Shown here: piece after piece, positions 38,475-47,256 of the stretch
How positions within the stretch are numbered: position 1 is the first letter of the stretch
Layout: each line of letters opens with the position of its first letter
NCBI RefSeq assembly: GCF_001439695.1
Contig: NZ_JYLL01000021.1
Coordinates: 35,960 to 99,959 of the forward strand
Reading direction: 5' to 3'
Source of the DNA: Pseudomonas veronii
GTDB lineage: Bacteria; Pseudomonadota; Gammaproteobacteria; Pseudomonadales; Pseudomonadaceae
Length of the DNA stretch: 64,000 nt
Notes under the pieces: model-generated
Database searches by the model: none
Told to the model about the DNA's origin: nothing
Seen by the model: only the letters and a program-made list of their open reading frames with translations
Translations under genes and position numbers: made by a program

Positions 38475-40280
38475 TTAGTAAGCCAGGCCGAAGTCCTCTT
38501 CTTTCATGTCCATCAGGTTATTGGCGCCCGACAGCATGGTGGCCACGTGAGTACGGGTACGCGGCAGGATGCGCTGGAAGTAGAAGCGCGCGGTCTGCAG
38601 CTTGGCGGTGTAGAACGCCGCTTCGCTGGTGCCGGCGGCCAGTTTCTCGGCCGCCAGGCGTGCCATGTCGGCCCAGAAGTAAGCCAGGCAGGCGTAACCG
38701 GAGTACATCAGGTAGTCCACCGACGCGGCACCGACTTCTTCACGGTCTTTCATCGCCGCCATGCCGACCTTCATGGTCAACTCGCCCCACTCTTTGTTCA
38801 GCGCGGCCAGCGGTGTCACGAACTCTTTGACCGCTTCGTTGCCTTCGTTGGCCTGGCAGAACTTGTGGACGATCTTGGTGAAGCCCTTCAGCGCTTCGCC
38901 TTGGGTCATCAGCACTTTACGGCCGAGCAGGTCCAGCGCCTGGATGCCGGTGGTGCCTTCGTACAGCATCGAAATGCGGCTGTCGCGCACGTTCTGCTCC
39001 ATGCCCCACTCGGCGATGAAGCCGTGACCGCCGTAGATCTGCACGCCGTGGTTGGCGGACTCGAAGCCGACTTCGGTCATGAACGCCTTGGCAATCGGGG
39101 TCATGAAGGCCAGCAGGCCATCGGCCTGTTTCTTGGCTTCGTCGTCGGTGCCGTACTTGACGATGTCCACTTGCTTGGCGGTGAAGTACACCATCGCACG
39201 GTTACCTTCGGCGAAGGCTTTCATGGTCAGCAGCATGCGGCGCACGTCAGGGTGGACGATGATCGGGTCGGCCGCTTTGTCCGGCGCTTTCGGGCCGGTC
39301 AGGGAACGCATTTGCAGGCGATCGCGAGCGTATTTCAGGCCGCCCTGGAAGCCGATCTCGGCGTGGGCCAGGCCTTGCAGCGCGGTGCCCAGGCGAGCGG
39401 TGTTCATAAAGGTGAACATGCAGTTCAGGCCTTTGTTCGCCGGGCCGATCAGGAAACCGGTGGCTGCGTCGAAGTTCATCACGCAGGTGGCGTTACCGTG
39501 GATGCCCATCTTGTGTTCCAGGGAACCGCAGGTCACCGCGTTGCGCGCACCGATCGAGCCATCGGCGTTCGGCAGGAATTTTGGCACGATGAACAGCGAG
39601 ATGCCTTTGGTACCGGCCGGTGCGTCCGGCAGGCGGGCCAGGACGATATGGACGATGTTGTCGGCCATGTCGTGTTCGCCGGCCGAGATGAAGATCTTGG
39701 TGCCGGAGACTTTGTAGGTGCCGTCGGCCTGAGGTTCGGCCTTGGTGCGCAGCATGCCCAGGTCGGTGCCGCAGTGAGGCTCGGTCAGGCACATGGTGCC
39801 GGTCCATTCGCCCGACACCAGCTTGGTCAGGTAGGCGTCTTGTTGCTCGGGGGTGCCGTGCTCGGAGATGGTGTTCATCGCGCCATGGGACAGGCCTGGG
39901 TACATGCCCCACGACCAGTTGGCTTCGCCGACCATTTCGCTGACCGCCAGGCCCAGGGATTCCGGCAGGCCTTGTCCACCGTGCTCCACGTCATGGGCCA
40001 GGCTCGGCCAGCCGCCTTCAACAAACTGTTGGTAGGCTTCTTTGAAACCAGTAGGGGTCTTAACGCCTGACTCGCTCCAGGTACACCCTTCGATGTCACC
40101 CACGCGGTTCAACGGTGCCAGTACTTGCTCACAAAACTTGGCGCCTTCTTCGAGAATGGCGTCAACCATGTCCGGAGTAGCGTCCTGGCAAGCCGGCAGG
40201 CTTTGATAATGCGCTTCATAGCCGAGCAGTTCGTCACGAACGAAGCGAATATCACGCAAGGGGGCCTTGTAGTCAGGCAT
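38475..40280 (-). CDS. Acyl-CoA dehydrogenase (FadE-like), paralogue 3
   Basis: A 601-residue acyl-CoA dehydrogenase beginning MPDYKAPLRDIRFVRDELLG. It has the FAD/substrate loop MCLTEPHCGTDLGMLRTKAEP, KIFISAGEHDMADNIVHIVL and YEGTTGIQALDLLGRK. It likely catalyses the first step of fatty-acid beta-oxidation at the inner face of the membrane or cytosol, with ETF as acceptor. The gene has its own terminator, and two PsrA-type boxes lie 62-88 bases before its ATG, suggesting induction by long-chain fatty acids. Confidence 0.93.
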   Translation of the reverse strand: MPDYKAPLRDIRFVRDELLGYEAHYQSLPACQDATPDMVDAILEEGAKFCEQVLAPLNRVGDIEGCTWSESGVKTPTGFKEAYQQFVEGGWPSLAHDVEHGGQGLPESLGLAVSEMVGEANWSWGMYPGLSHGAMNTISEHGTPEQQDAYLTKLVSGEWTGTMCLTEPHCGTDLGMLRTKAEPQADGTYKVSGTKIFISAGEHDMADNIVHIVLARLPDAPAGTKGISLFIVPKFLPNADGSIGARNAVTCGSLEHKMGIHGNATCVMNFDAATGFLIGPANKGLNCMFTFMNTARLGTALQGLAHAEIGFQGGLKYARDRLQMRSLTGPKAPDKAADPIIVHPDVRRMLLTMKAFAEGNRAMVYFTAKQVDIVKYGTDDEAKKQADGLLAFMTPIAKAFMTEVGFESANHGVQIYGGHGFIAEWGMEQNVRDSRISMLYEGTTGIQALDLLGRKVLMTQGEALKGFTKIVHKFCQANEGNEAVKEFVTPLAALNKEWGELTMKVGMAAMKDREEVGAASVDYLMYSGYACLAYFWADMARLAAEKLAAGTSEAAFYTAKLQTARFYFQRILPRTRTHVATMLSGANNLMDMKEEDFGLAY

Positions 40281-40341
40281 AGCGATAAACCTCTGCTGAT
40301 GTGTCTGGGATGAACAACCGCGTGGGATTTGTTATGGCGGT

Positions 40342-40368
40342 CAAACAGGTGTTTGAAACATACGTTTA
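40342..40368 (-). promoter_or_regulatory. Two abutting PsrA-type boxes upstream of acyl-CoA dehydrogenase 3
   Basis: CAAAC-AGGT-GTTTG at 40342-40355 fits the published Pseudomonas PsrA consensus (G/C)AAAC-N2-4-GTTT(G/C) exactly. A second copy GAAAC-ATAC-GTTTA at 40355-40368 shares one base with it and misses one position. PsrA is a TetR-type repressor released by long-chain fatty acids, so the site fits the beta-oxidation gene downstream. Confidence 0.6.
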
Positions 40369-40529
40369 CCACCTGGGGATGTCAAGCGTCGTCCCGCTGC
40401 CGTTTGTCATGACACCGCTCAAGAGCGCGCACGACGATGCCTGCGGCGAGGCGCCACAAGGGTTATCGGGAAAAAGGCGAAGGTGCAGGCGCGAGCGGTG
40501 TGCCTGGCACACCGCGTTGCTTCAGGGGG

Positions 40530-40811
40530 TCAGGCGAAGGTGTCGATCAACGTGCCGAGCATTTCATCGGAAGCCTTGGCGACTTTCGCGCCCAGCTCCA
40601 CCTGAAACTTGCCTTGGGCCATTTCGACCATATTGCTCGCCGAGTTGGTCGGCTGGGCGCGGTCATTGGCCTGCAGCAGGTCGCTCTGGGCGTCCGACGG
40701 CTGGGTAGTGGCGGCGCTGGCAATCCTGCCGGCGGCCTGGTCGACGCGGCTCTGCCCGGCCTGAATGGTGCTCAGACCTGAATAAAACGCGCTGCTGCCA
40801 GAGATTTCCAT
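40530..40811 (-). CDS. Small protein resembling the terminal helices of flagellar rod/hook proteins
   Basis: A 93-residue protein of unknown function. Its N-terminal third (FYSGLSTIQAGQSRVDQAAG) recalls the N-terminal helix of FlgB/C/F/G axial proteins, and its C-terminal third (NMVEMAQGKFQVELGAKV then SDEMLGTLID) recalls their C-terminal helix, which in those proteins has the pattern EMV-x-AQRAYE-N-K-x-ADEML. The long central domains are missing and no FxNxxT-like loop follows the first helix. No signal peptide. It sits between bioD and a fatty-acid oxidation gene, far from flagellar genes. The resemblance is by eye; function is open. Confidence 0.75.
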   Translation of the reverse strand: MEISGSSAFYSGLSTIQAGQSRVDQAAGRIASAATTQPSDAQSDLLQANDRAQPTNSASNMVEMAQGKFQVELGAKVAKASDEMLGTLIDTFA

Positions 40812-40915
40812 GGCGTGGACCTGCTGAGAGAATCGTGAAGTTGAATTGAAACAGACATCCGGGCAAAAGGCCCGTCAAAAACACTAATGGCATAATGCCT
40901 TATCGATAGCCAAAA

Positions 40916-41596
40916 TCAGTCAAGCAAGTCCAAGTGCAGGTACTCGGCCACCGCGGCGCTGCTGGCGTGCTTGAGTTTGGGCACCCGGCCCAGGCACGGC
41001 GCGGGCAAGCGTTCGGCCAGGGTGGCGAGGTTTTCTTCCAGACGAGAGGTCTTCGGCTCGATGATATTCGCCACCCAACCGGCCAGCGGCAGGCCATCGC
41101 GCGCGATCGCTTCGGCGGTGAGCAGGGCATGGCTGATGCACCCCAGGCGCACGCCCACCACCAGGATCACCGGCAATTGCAGCGCCATGGCCAGGTCGGA
41201 CAGGTTGTCCTGGTCGGCCAACGGCACGCGCCAGCCGCCCGCGCCTTCGATCAGGGTGAAATCCGCTTTTCGCGCCAGGATCTGTTGCATGGGTTTGAGC
41301 AGCGATTGCACCGTCAGCGCAACGCCCGCCTCGCGCGCGGCCAGGTGCGGCGCGATGGCCGGCTCGAACGCCACCGGGTTGACCTCGGCGTAACTCAACG
41401 GCAACGAACACTCGGCCAGCAGTGCCAGCGCATCGGCGTTGCGCAAACCTTTGGCGGTGACCTGGCAACCGGAAGCCACCGGCTTGCCGGCGGCGGTGCT
41501 TTTGCCGGCCAGGCGCGCGGCATGCAGCAGGCCGGCGGCGATGGTGGTCTTGCCGACATCGGTATCGGTGCCGGTGATGAAATAAGCGGCGTTCAT
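40916..41596 (-). CDS. bioD: Dethiobiotin synthetase
   Basis: Closes the ureido ring of dethiobiotin from diaminopelargonic acid, CO2 and ATP. The 226-residue protein has the P-loop GTDTDVGKTT at residues 9-18, GKPVASGC with the phosphate-binding lysine, and EGAGGWRVPL in the middle. The reading frame is open a further 140 codons upstream, through bioC, but the ATG at 41596 overlaps the bioC stop (ATGA) and gives the family N-terminus. Last gene of the bioF-H-C-D unit. Confidence 0.95.
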   Translation of the reverse strand: MNAAYFITGTDTDVGKTTIAAGLLHAARLAGKSTAAGKPVASGCQVTAKGLRNADALALLAECSLPLSYAEVNPVAFEPAIAPHLAAREAGVALTVQSLLKPMQQILARKADFTLIEGAGGWRVPLADQDNLSDLAMALQLPVILVVGVRLGCISHALLTAEAIARDGLPLAGWVANIIEPKTSRLEENLATLAERLPAPCLGRVPKLKHASSAAVAEYLHLDLLD

Positions 41597-42405
41597 AGCG
41601 GTTTCTCCAGTACGGCGTACACCACTTGGTAGGTGGCCGGCAGGCCCTGGGCCTGGCGGAACTGCTCGTAGGCGTCGATCAGTGCAACAATCCGCGCGCG
41701 GCCCGTCAACCCTCCTGGCCGCCCCGGGTTGAGATTGTGCGCGCCAAGCGCTTTCAATTCGTGGGTCAGGCTGCGCACATCCGGGTAATGCAACACATGA
41801 GCACGCCGCTCCAGGCTCCGCACCTTGAAGCCACTGGCCGCGCACAGCTGTTGATAGGCTTCGAAGCTGCGGAAGCGGTTGACGTGGACCCGCCCGTCCA
41901 CCGCCCGCCAGCTTTCGCGCAACTCGTCCAATGTGCCCACGCACAAGCTGGCGAACGCCAGCACGCCGCCCGGCTGCAGCACGCGATAGGCTTCGCTGAG
42001 CACCGCCGCGAAATCCGCGCACCATTGCACCGCCAGGCTGGAGAAGATCAACCCGCAGCTGGCCGCCTGCAACGGCAGGCGCTCGGCGTCACCGGCGATG
42101 AAATGCTGCGCGCCGCCCAACGGCCGCGCATGGTCGAGCATGCCTTGGGCAATATCCAGCGCCACGCCTTGGCCGGCCGGCAGCCGTTCGCCCAGCACGC
42201 GGCTGAAATAACCGGTGCCGCAGCCCATGTCCAACCAGCGCTGCGCACTGCAGGCCGGCGGCAGACGGGTCAGCAATTCATGCCCCACCGCGCGCTGCAA
42301 CTCGGCCACGCTGTCGTAACTGGCGGCGGCACGGGAAAAGGAGGCCGCCACCTGGCGCTTGTCCGGCAACGCGCCTGGCAGGCAGGCATGGGCTAAATCA
42401 GTCAT
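41593..42405 (-). CDS. bioC: Malonyl-ACP O-methyltransferase BioC
   Basis: Methylates the free carboxyl of malonyl-ACP so that fatty-acid enzymes can build the pimelate chain. A 270-residue class I SAM methyltransferase with motif I LDMGCGTGYFSR near residue 59 and the later VLQPGGVLAFAS strand. The ATG at 42405 is used; a TTG lies one codon earlier. It overlaps bioH by eight bases and bioD by four. Confidence 0.94.
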   Translation of the reverse strand: MTDLAHACLPGALPDKRQVAASFSRAAASYDSVAELQRAVGHELLTRLPPACSAQRWLDMGCGTGYFSRVLGERLPAGQGVALDIAQGMLDHARPLGGAQHFIAGDAERLPLQAASCGLIFSSLAVQWCADFAAVLSEAYRVLQPGGVLAFASLCVGTLDELRESWRAVDGRVHVNRFRSFEAYQQLCAASGFKVRSLERRAHVLHYPDVRSLTHELKALGAHNLNPGRPGGLTGRARIVALIDAYEQFRQAQGLPATYQVVYAVLEKPL

Positions 42406-43129
42406 CAACGCACTCGTGCAAAAAAGCCTGGATGGCCCCCGCTACACCGTGGGGGTCCTCCAGGAGAAAAGCGTGGCCGGCCTGTTCAATCAGGCCGATT
42501 TCGACATCGGGCAGCAGGCTCAGCAGGTCGCTGGCGGCTTCGGCGGGCACCAATTCATCCAGGCCCGCGAACAGGTGCAATTGCGGGCCGCGGAAGGCCA
42601 CCAAGGCGTCGCGGGTATCCAGTTGGGCAAGCAGCTCGAGGCCGTTCATCAACACGTCCCACGGCGTCTGTGGTGCCGCGCTGGCCAGCAGACGCGCCAA
42701 GCCGCGAGGGTCCGCGGCGCCTTTGGCGCACAACAGGCCGAAGCGCTTGAGGGTGACCGGGGCGTCGGCGTGGCAACCGGCGAGGAACGCCTCGAAGGTT
42801 GCGCCGGGCATCGCGTTCGGCCAACTATCACGGGCGACGAAACACGGGTTGCTCGCCAGGGTCAGCAACCCACAACAACGCTCACCGCGCCGCGCGGCCA
42901 GCTCGGAAGCGAGCATGCCGCCCAACGACCAACCACCGAGCCAGGCGTTGTCCGGCAGGCTCGCGTCGAGTTCGTCGAGCCATTCATCCAGGTCGCTGGA
43001 GGCCAACGCCGGCAACGGCTCGACCTGTACGCGCAGGTGCTCGTTCAGGCCGTGCAGGGCGGCGGCCAACGGCTCCAGCGGCGACACGCCGAGGCCCCAG
43101 CCGGGCAGCAGGATCAAGCGATCACGCAT
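42398..43129 (-). CDS. bioH: Pimeloyl-ACP methyl ester esterase BioH
   Basis: Removes the methyl group added by BioC to release pimeloyl-ACP. An alpha/beta hydrolase of 243 residues with the nucleophile Ser68 in GWSLGG, oxyanion-side LLPGWG at 8-13, a late Asp in FAGLDELVP and the catalytic His in QAGHAFLLEDP. It overlaps bioF by eight bases and bioC by eight, so the four genes F-H-C-D are tightly coupled. Confidence 0.93.
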   Translation of the reverse strand: MRDRLILLPGWGLGVSPLEPLAAALHGLNEHLRVQVEPLPALASSDLDEWLDELDASLPDNAWLGGWSLGGMLASELAARRGERCCGLLTLASNPCFVARDSWPNAMPGATFEAFLAGCHADAPVTLKRFGLLCAKGAADPRGLARLLASAAPQTPWDVLMNGLELLAQLDTRDALVAFRGPQLHLFAGLDELVPAEAASDLLSLLPDVEIGLIEQAGHAFLLEDPHGVAGAIQAFLHECVDD

Positions 43130-44303
43130 GGTCGGGCTCCGTCGTACCGGACAAGCGGAAACACGCTTCCAATGCGTTTAACAATAGCTGCACCTGCGCC
43201 GCGCTGTGGGCCGCGGTCAGCGTCACGCGCAAACGGGCGCTGCCGGCGGGCACGGTGGGTGGGCGGATCGCGGTGACCATCAGGCCGCGCTCGCGCAACA
43301 TCCGCGACAACGCCATGGCCTTGGCACTGTCGCCGATCAGGATCGGCTGAATCGGCGTGAAACTGTCCATCAGCGTCAGGCCGATCTGCTCGGCACCGTG
43401 GCGGAACTGGCGGATCAGGCCGTTGAGGTGCTCGCGCCGCCAATGCTCGGTGCGCAGCAGCTCCAGGCTTTTGAGGGTGGCGCAGGCCAGGGCCGGGGGT
43501 TGGCTGGTGGTGTAGATGTAGGGCCGGGCGAACTGGATCAGGCTTTCGATCAAATCGTCACTGCCCGCGACAAAGGCGCCCGCAGTGCCGAACGCTTTGC
43601 CCAGGGTGCCGACCAGCACCGGCACATCCGCCTGGCTCAGGCCGAAATGCTCGACGATACCGCCGCCGTTCGCGCCCAACGGGCCGAAACCGTGGGCATC
43701 GTCCACCATCAACCAGGCGCCTTTGGCCCGCGCTTCACGGGCCAGCGCCGGCAAGTCGGCGAGGTTGCCGTCCATGCTGAACACGCCATCGGTGACCACC
43801 AGAGTATTGCCGGTGGCTTTCTCCAGGCGCTTGGCCAGGCTGGCGGCGTCGTTGTGCAGGTAGCGATTGAAGCGCGCCCCGGACAGCAGGCCGGCATCCA
43901 GCAATGAAGCATGGTTGAGGCGGTCTTCCAGCACCGTATCGCCCTGCCCCACCAGCGCCGTGACCGCGCCGAGGTTGGCCATGTAACCGGTGGTAAACAA
44001 CAACGCACGCGGGCGTCCGGTGAAGTCGGCCAGGGCTTCTTCCAGCGCATGGTGCGGCGTGGCATGCCCGACCACCAGGTGCGAAGCGCCACCGCCCACG
44101 CCCCAACGGGACGCACCGGCACGCCAGGCCTCGATCACCTGCGGGTGATTGGCCAGGCCCAGGTAATCGTTACTGCAGAACGCCAGTAACGGTTGACCGT
44201 CCACCACCACTTCCGGGCCTTGCGGGCTGTCCAGCAGAGGGCGTTGGCGGTAAAGGTGTTCGGCACGACGGGCAGCGAGACGCGCGGCGAGATCGAAAGA
44301 CAT
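43122..44303 (-). CDS. bioF: 8-amino-7-oxononanoate synthase
   Basis: A PLP enzyme that condenses pimeloyl-ACP with L-alanine in biotin synthesis. The 393-residue protein carries FCSNDYLGLANHP near residues 42-54, the substrate-binding GASHLVVGH, VDDAHGFGPLGANG with the PLP-ring aspartate, and the Schiff-base lysine in GTLGKAFGTAGAF. It follows bioB after a 154-base gap filled mostly by a REPIN. Confidence 0.95.
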   Translation of the reverse strand: MSFDLAARLAARRAEHLYRQRPLLDSPQGPEVVVDGQPLLAFCSNDYLGLANHPQVIEAWRAGASRWGVGGGASHLVVGHATPHHALEEALADFTGRPRALLFTTGYMANLGAVTALVGQGDTVLEDRLNHASLLDAGLLSGARFNRYLHNDAASLAKRLEKATGNTLVVTDGVFSMDGNLADLPALAREARAKGAWLMVDDAHGFGPLGANGGGIVEHFGLSQADVPVLVGTLGKAFGTAGAFVAGSDDLIESLIQFARPYIYTTSQPPALACATLKSLELLRTEHWRREHLNGLIRQFRHGAEQIGLTLMDSFTPIQPILIGDSAKAMALSRMLRERGLMVTAIRPPTVPAGSARLRVTLTAAHSAAQVQLLLNALEACFRLSGTTEPDHA

Positions 44304-44349
44304 GCAGGCCTCGGCAGATCAGAGAAATGTAAGACAGGGCGCGATCCCC

Positions 44350-44438
44350 TGTGGGAGCTGGCTTGCCTGCGATAGCGGCAGGACTGTCACCACCGAAGTG
44401 TCAGAAAGACCGCTATCGCAGGCAAGCCAGCTCCCACA
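44350..44438. repeat. REPIN between bioB and bioF
   Basis: Inverted REP copies TGTGGGAGCTGGCTTGCCTG (starting 44350) and its complement (ending 44438) extend over 29 bases each, with about 31 bases between. It sits inside the bio operon and may reduce bioB-bioF read-through or alter mRNA decay. Confidence 0.88.
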
Positions 44439-44457
44439 TTTGGATCGCCGTGGTGCT

Positions 44458-45513
44458 TTAAACCGCGGCGTTGTAGAACTGCTCGCTGCTTTTCTGTTCC
44501 ACCAACGCTTGCTCGATCGCCGCCTGGTGGACTTCGTCGGCGTGCTCTTCCCGCGCTTCCGGCAAGATGCCCAGGCGCGAGAACAGTTGCATGTCCTTGT
44601 CGGCCTGCGGGTTGGCGGTGGTCAGCAGTTTGTCGCCGTAGAAGATCGAGTTGGCGCCAGCAAAGAACGCCAGGGCCTGCATCTGCTCATTCATCGCCTC
44701 ACGGCCGGCCGACAGGCGCACATGGGACTGCGGCATCAGGATGCGCGCCACCGCCAGCATGCGGATAAAGTCGAACGGGTCGATCTCCTCGGCGTTTTCC
44801 AGCGGCGTGCCGGCCACCTTCACCAGCATATTGATCGGCACCGATTCCGGATGCTCCGGCAGGTTGGCCAGCTGGATCAGCAGGTTGGCGCGGTCGTCGA
44901 GGGACTCGCCCATGCCGAGAATGCCGCCGGAGCAGATCTTCATCCCCGAATCGCGCACATAGGCCAGGGTTTGCAGGCGCTCGGCGTAGGTGCGGGTGGT
45001 GATGATCGAGCCGTAGAACTCCGGCGACGTGTCGAGGTTGTGGTTGTAGTAGTCGAGGCCGGCCTGGGCCAGGGCTTCGGTCTGGTCCTGGTCGAGACGG
45101 CCGAGGGTCATGCAGGTTTCCAGGCCCATGGCCTTCACGCCTTTGACCATCTGCAGCACGTAGGGCATGTCTTTGGCCGACGGATGTTTCCACGCCGCGC
45201 CCATGCAGAAGCGGGTCGAACCGATGGCCTTGGCGCGGGCCGCCTCTTCGAGGACCTTCTGCACTTCCATCAGCTTTTCTTTTTCCAGGCCGGTGTTGTA
45301 GTGGCCCGACTGCGGACAATATTTGCAATCTTCCGGGCAGGCGCCGGTCTTGATCGACAGCAGGGTCGACACCTGCACACGGTTCGCATCGAAATGCGCG
45401 CGGTGTACGGTCTGCGCCTGGAACAACAGGTCATTGAACGGTTGCACGAACAGTGCTTTGACTTCGGCCAAGGACCAATCGTGACGCAGGGTGGCAGTGG
45501 TGCTGGCGCTCAT
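44458..45513 (-). CDS. bioB: Biotin synthase BioB (radical SAM)
   Basis: Inserts sulfur into dethiobiotin to make biotin. The radical SAM cluster is C59-x3-C63-x2-C66 in ACPEDCKYCPQSGHY, and the auxiliary [2Fe-2S] ligands come from later Cys residues such as that in RFCMGAAWK. At 351 residues it is normal. First gene of the bio cluster, behind a consensus TTGACA -35 and divergent from comF. Confidence 0.96.
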   Translation of the reverse strand: MSASTTATLRHDWSLAEVKALFVQPFNDLLFQAQTVHRAHFDANRVQVSTLLSIKTGACPEDCKYCPQSGHYNTGLEKEKLMEVQKVLEEAARAKAIGSTRFCMGAAWKHPSAKDMPYVLQMVKGVKAMGLETCMTLGRLDQDQTEALAQAGLDYYNHNLDTSPEFYGSIITTRTYAERLQTLAYVRDSGMKICSGGILGMGESLDDRANLLIQLANLPEHPESVPINMLVKVAGTPLENAEEIDPFDFIRMLAVARILMPQSHVRLSAGREAMNEQMQALAFFAGANSIFYGDKLLTTANPQADKDMQLFSRLGILPEAREEHADEVHQAAIEQALVEQKSSEQFYNAAV

Positions 45514-45588
45514 GGGCGATTCCTTGATTATGCTTTGGCAAACGCTGCGGGAAGGGCAATACCCACAGGCACGACACGGATGCTCGGC

Positions 45589-45617
45589 ATATTTAAGGAA
45601 GATTCATGCACTGTCAA
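45589..45617 (-). promoter_or_regulatory. Candidate promoter of bioB
   Basis: On the minus strand a perfect TTGACA (45617-45612) is followed 17 bases later by AAATAT (45594-45589), about 75 bases before the bioB ATG. The -35 lies inside the first codons of the divergent comF gene, so RNA polymerase binding for bioB overlaps the comF start region. The -10 is weak (3 of 6). Confidence 0.5.
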
Positions 45618-46343
45618 CCTGGATACAAACACCAAGTTTACATATGGTCAAAAAACGTACAGAACTGTTTAATCTGCGATGAAGCCACTGAGTCGGCCGA
45701 TTGTGTGTGCAACGCCTGCGAAACCGAGCTGCCCTGGCTGATGGAGCAGTGCGAGGTCTGCGCCCTGCCCCTGCCGCTGGACGGTCTGATCTGCGGCCAA
45801 TGCCAGAAACACCCGCCGGCCTTTAAACAGGTCATTGCCGCCTGGCGCTACAGCTTCCCCGTCGATAGCCTGATCAGCCGCTTCAAGCATCAGGCGCGCT
45901 GGCCCCTCGGGCATCTGCTGGGGCGCTTGCTGGGACGCCATCTGCAACACCGCTTCGACAATGCCGAACTGCCGCGCCCCGACTGTCTGCTGCCGGTGCC
46001 CATGGCGCGCAAACGCCTGCGCGAGCGCGGTTATAACCAGGCGTTGATGCTGGCACGCTGGCTCAGCGCCGAACTGCACATTGCCTACAATGAACACCTG
46101 TTGTTACGCCCCAGTGAAACCGTCGCGCAACAGGCGCTCGACGCCAAGAGCCGCCAACGCAACCTGCGCGGCGCCTTCGCCCTGGCGCGCGACATACCGG
46201 TACACGACCGCCACTTTGCGCTGGTCGACGACGTGCTCACCACCGGCGCGACCGCCCATAGCCTGGCACGTCTGTTGACGGAGGCCGGAGCGCGGCAGGT
46301 CGACGTGTACTGCCTGGCGCGCACGCCCAAACCGGGTGCCTGA
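45606..46343 (+). CDS. comF: ComF family phosphoribosyltransferase-like protein
   Basis: A 245-residue ComF homologue, related to DNA-uptake protein ComFC of naturally competent bacteria. An N-terminal zinc-ribbon-like section has Cys pairs (CLIC, CNAC, CEVC, CGQC) in residues 21-66; the C-terminal PRTase fold carries the PRPP-binding loop ALVDDVLTTGAT near residue 205. AAGGAAG lies five to six bases before the ATG at 45606. Whether this bacterium takes up DNA is not shown. It is divergent from bioB, as in other pseudomonads. Confidence 0.9.
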   Translation: MHCQPGYKHQVYIWSKNVQNCLICDEATESADCVCNACETELPWLMEQCEVCALPLPLDGLICGQCQKHPPAFKQVIAAWRYSFPVDSLISRFKHQARWPLGHLLGRLLGRHLQHRFDNAELPRPDCLLPVPMARKRLRERGYNQALMLARWLSAELHIAYNEHLLLRPSETVAQQALDAKSRQRNLRGAFALARDIPVHDRHFALVDDVLTTGATAHSLARLLTEAGARQVDVYCLARTPKPGA

Positions 46344-46401
46344 CTTGACTCCGGCCGGCCTTGCCCGCAACGTTCCGCTCATCTCATCGAAGCGTAACCC
46401 C

Positions 46402-47166
46402 ATGTCTCTGCCGACCTCCCTCAGCCAACACATCATCCGTCGCCCGCAGCGCATCGCTTTGCTCGCGCATATCGCCGAGCAGGGCTCGATCACCCGCGCG
46501 GCGAAAAGCGCCGGCTTGAGCTACAAAGCGGCCTGGGACGCCATCGACGAACTGAACAACCTCGCGCAAAACCCGTTGGTGGAACGCAGCGTCGGCGGCA
46601 AGGGCGGCGGCGGCGCCAGGCTGACGGCCGAAGGCGAGCGCGTGCTGCGTCTCTATCAGCGCCTGCAAGTGTTACAGGCCGAAGTGCTCGGCTCGGACGA
46701 AGCTGCCAGCGACTTCAACCTGCTGGGCCGCCTGATGCTGCGCACCAGTGCGCGCAACCAACTGCATGGCCAGGTCGTCGCCATCGAGCGTCACGGCCGC
46801 AATGATCTGATCCGCCTGCAACTGGCCGGCGGCCTGAGCCTGAGCGCGCAGATCACCCACGACAGCACGCAACGGCTGGAGCTGGAAGCCGGTGTCGAAG
46901 TGGTCGCCCTGATCAAGGCCGGCTGGCTGGAGGTGTGCGCCAGCCAGCACCCAGAAACACCTGGACACAATTGCCTGATCGGCAGCGTCGACGCCATTCT
47001 CGACGCCGAGGACGGCCCCAGCGAAGTGCGAATCGCCCTGCCCAACGGCCAGGTACTTTGCGCCCTGGCCCAGCCCCACGCGCTCAAGGCCCTGGGCGCC
47101 GCCGAAGGCCAGCCGATCCAGGTGCAATTCGCGCCGAGCAATGTATTGCTCGGCACGCCCGTCTAA
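46402..47166 (+). CDS. modE: ModE-type molybdate-responsive regulator
   Basis: A 254-residue ModE family protein. The N-terminal winged helix reads RIALLAHIAEQGSITRAAK then SYKAAWDAIDELN, with the ModE wing SVGGKGGGGARLTAEGE. Two TOBE/Mop molybdate-binding repeats follow (about 120-185 and 190-254; SARNQLHGQVVAIERHGRND and GHNCLIGSVDAIL). It should bind molybdate and control its transport or use, but no mod transporter genes are in the window. The ATG at 46402 is preferred over an earlier alternative start. Confidence 0.85.
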   Translation: MSLPTSLSQHIIRRPQRIALLAHIAEQGSITRAAKSAGLSYKAAWDAIDELNNLAQNPLVERSVGGKGGGGARLTAEGERVLRLYQRLQVLQAEVLGSDEAASDFNLLGRLMLRTSARNQLHGQVVAIERHGRNDLIRLQLAGGLSLSAQITHDSTQRLELEAGVEVVALIKAGWLEVCASQHPETPGHNCLIGSVDAILDAEDGPSEVRIALPNGQVLCALAQPHALKALGAAEGQPIQVQFAPSNVLLGTPV

Positions 47167-47256
47167 GCGCCGGGCCTGCTGCGCCCGCCGTCAAACTGCA
47201 ACAATTTCGTCATGCCCGCTCCTTATGGTGTCTGCAAAAACCGCAGGGAGCCTGAC

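Noticed and set aside
41597..42025. N-terminal extension of bioD
   Set aside because: It overlaps bioC in another frame, and BioD family sequence starts at 41596.
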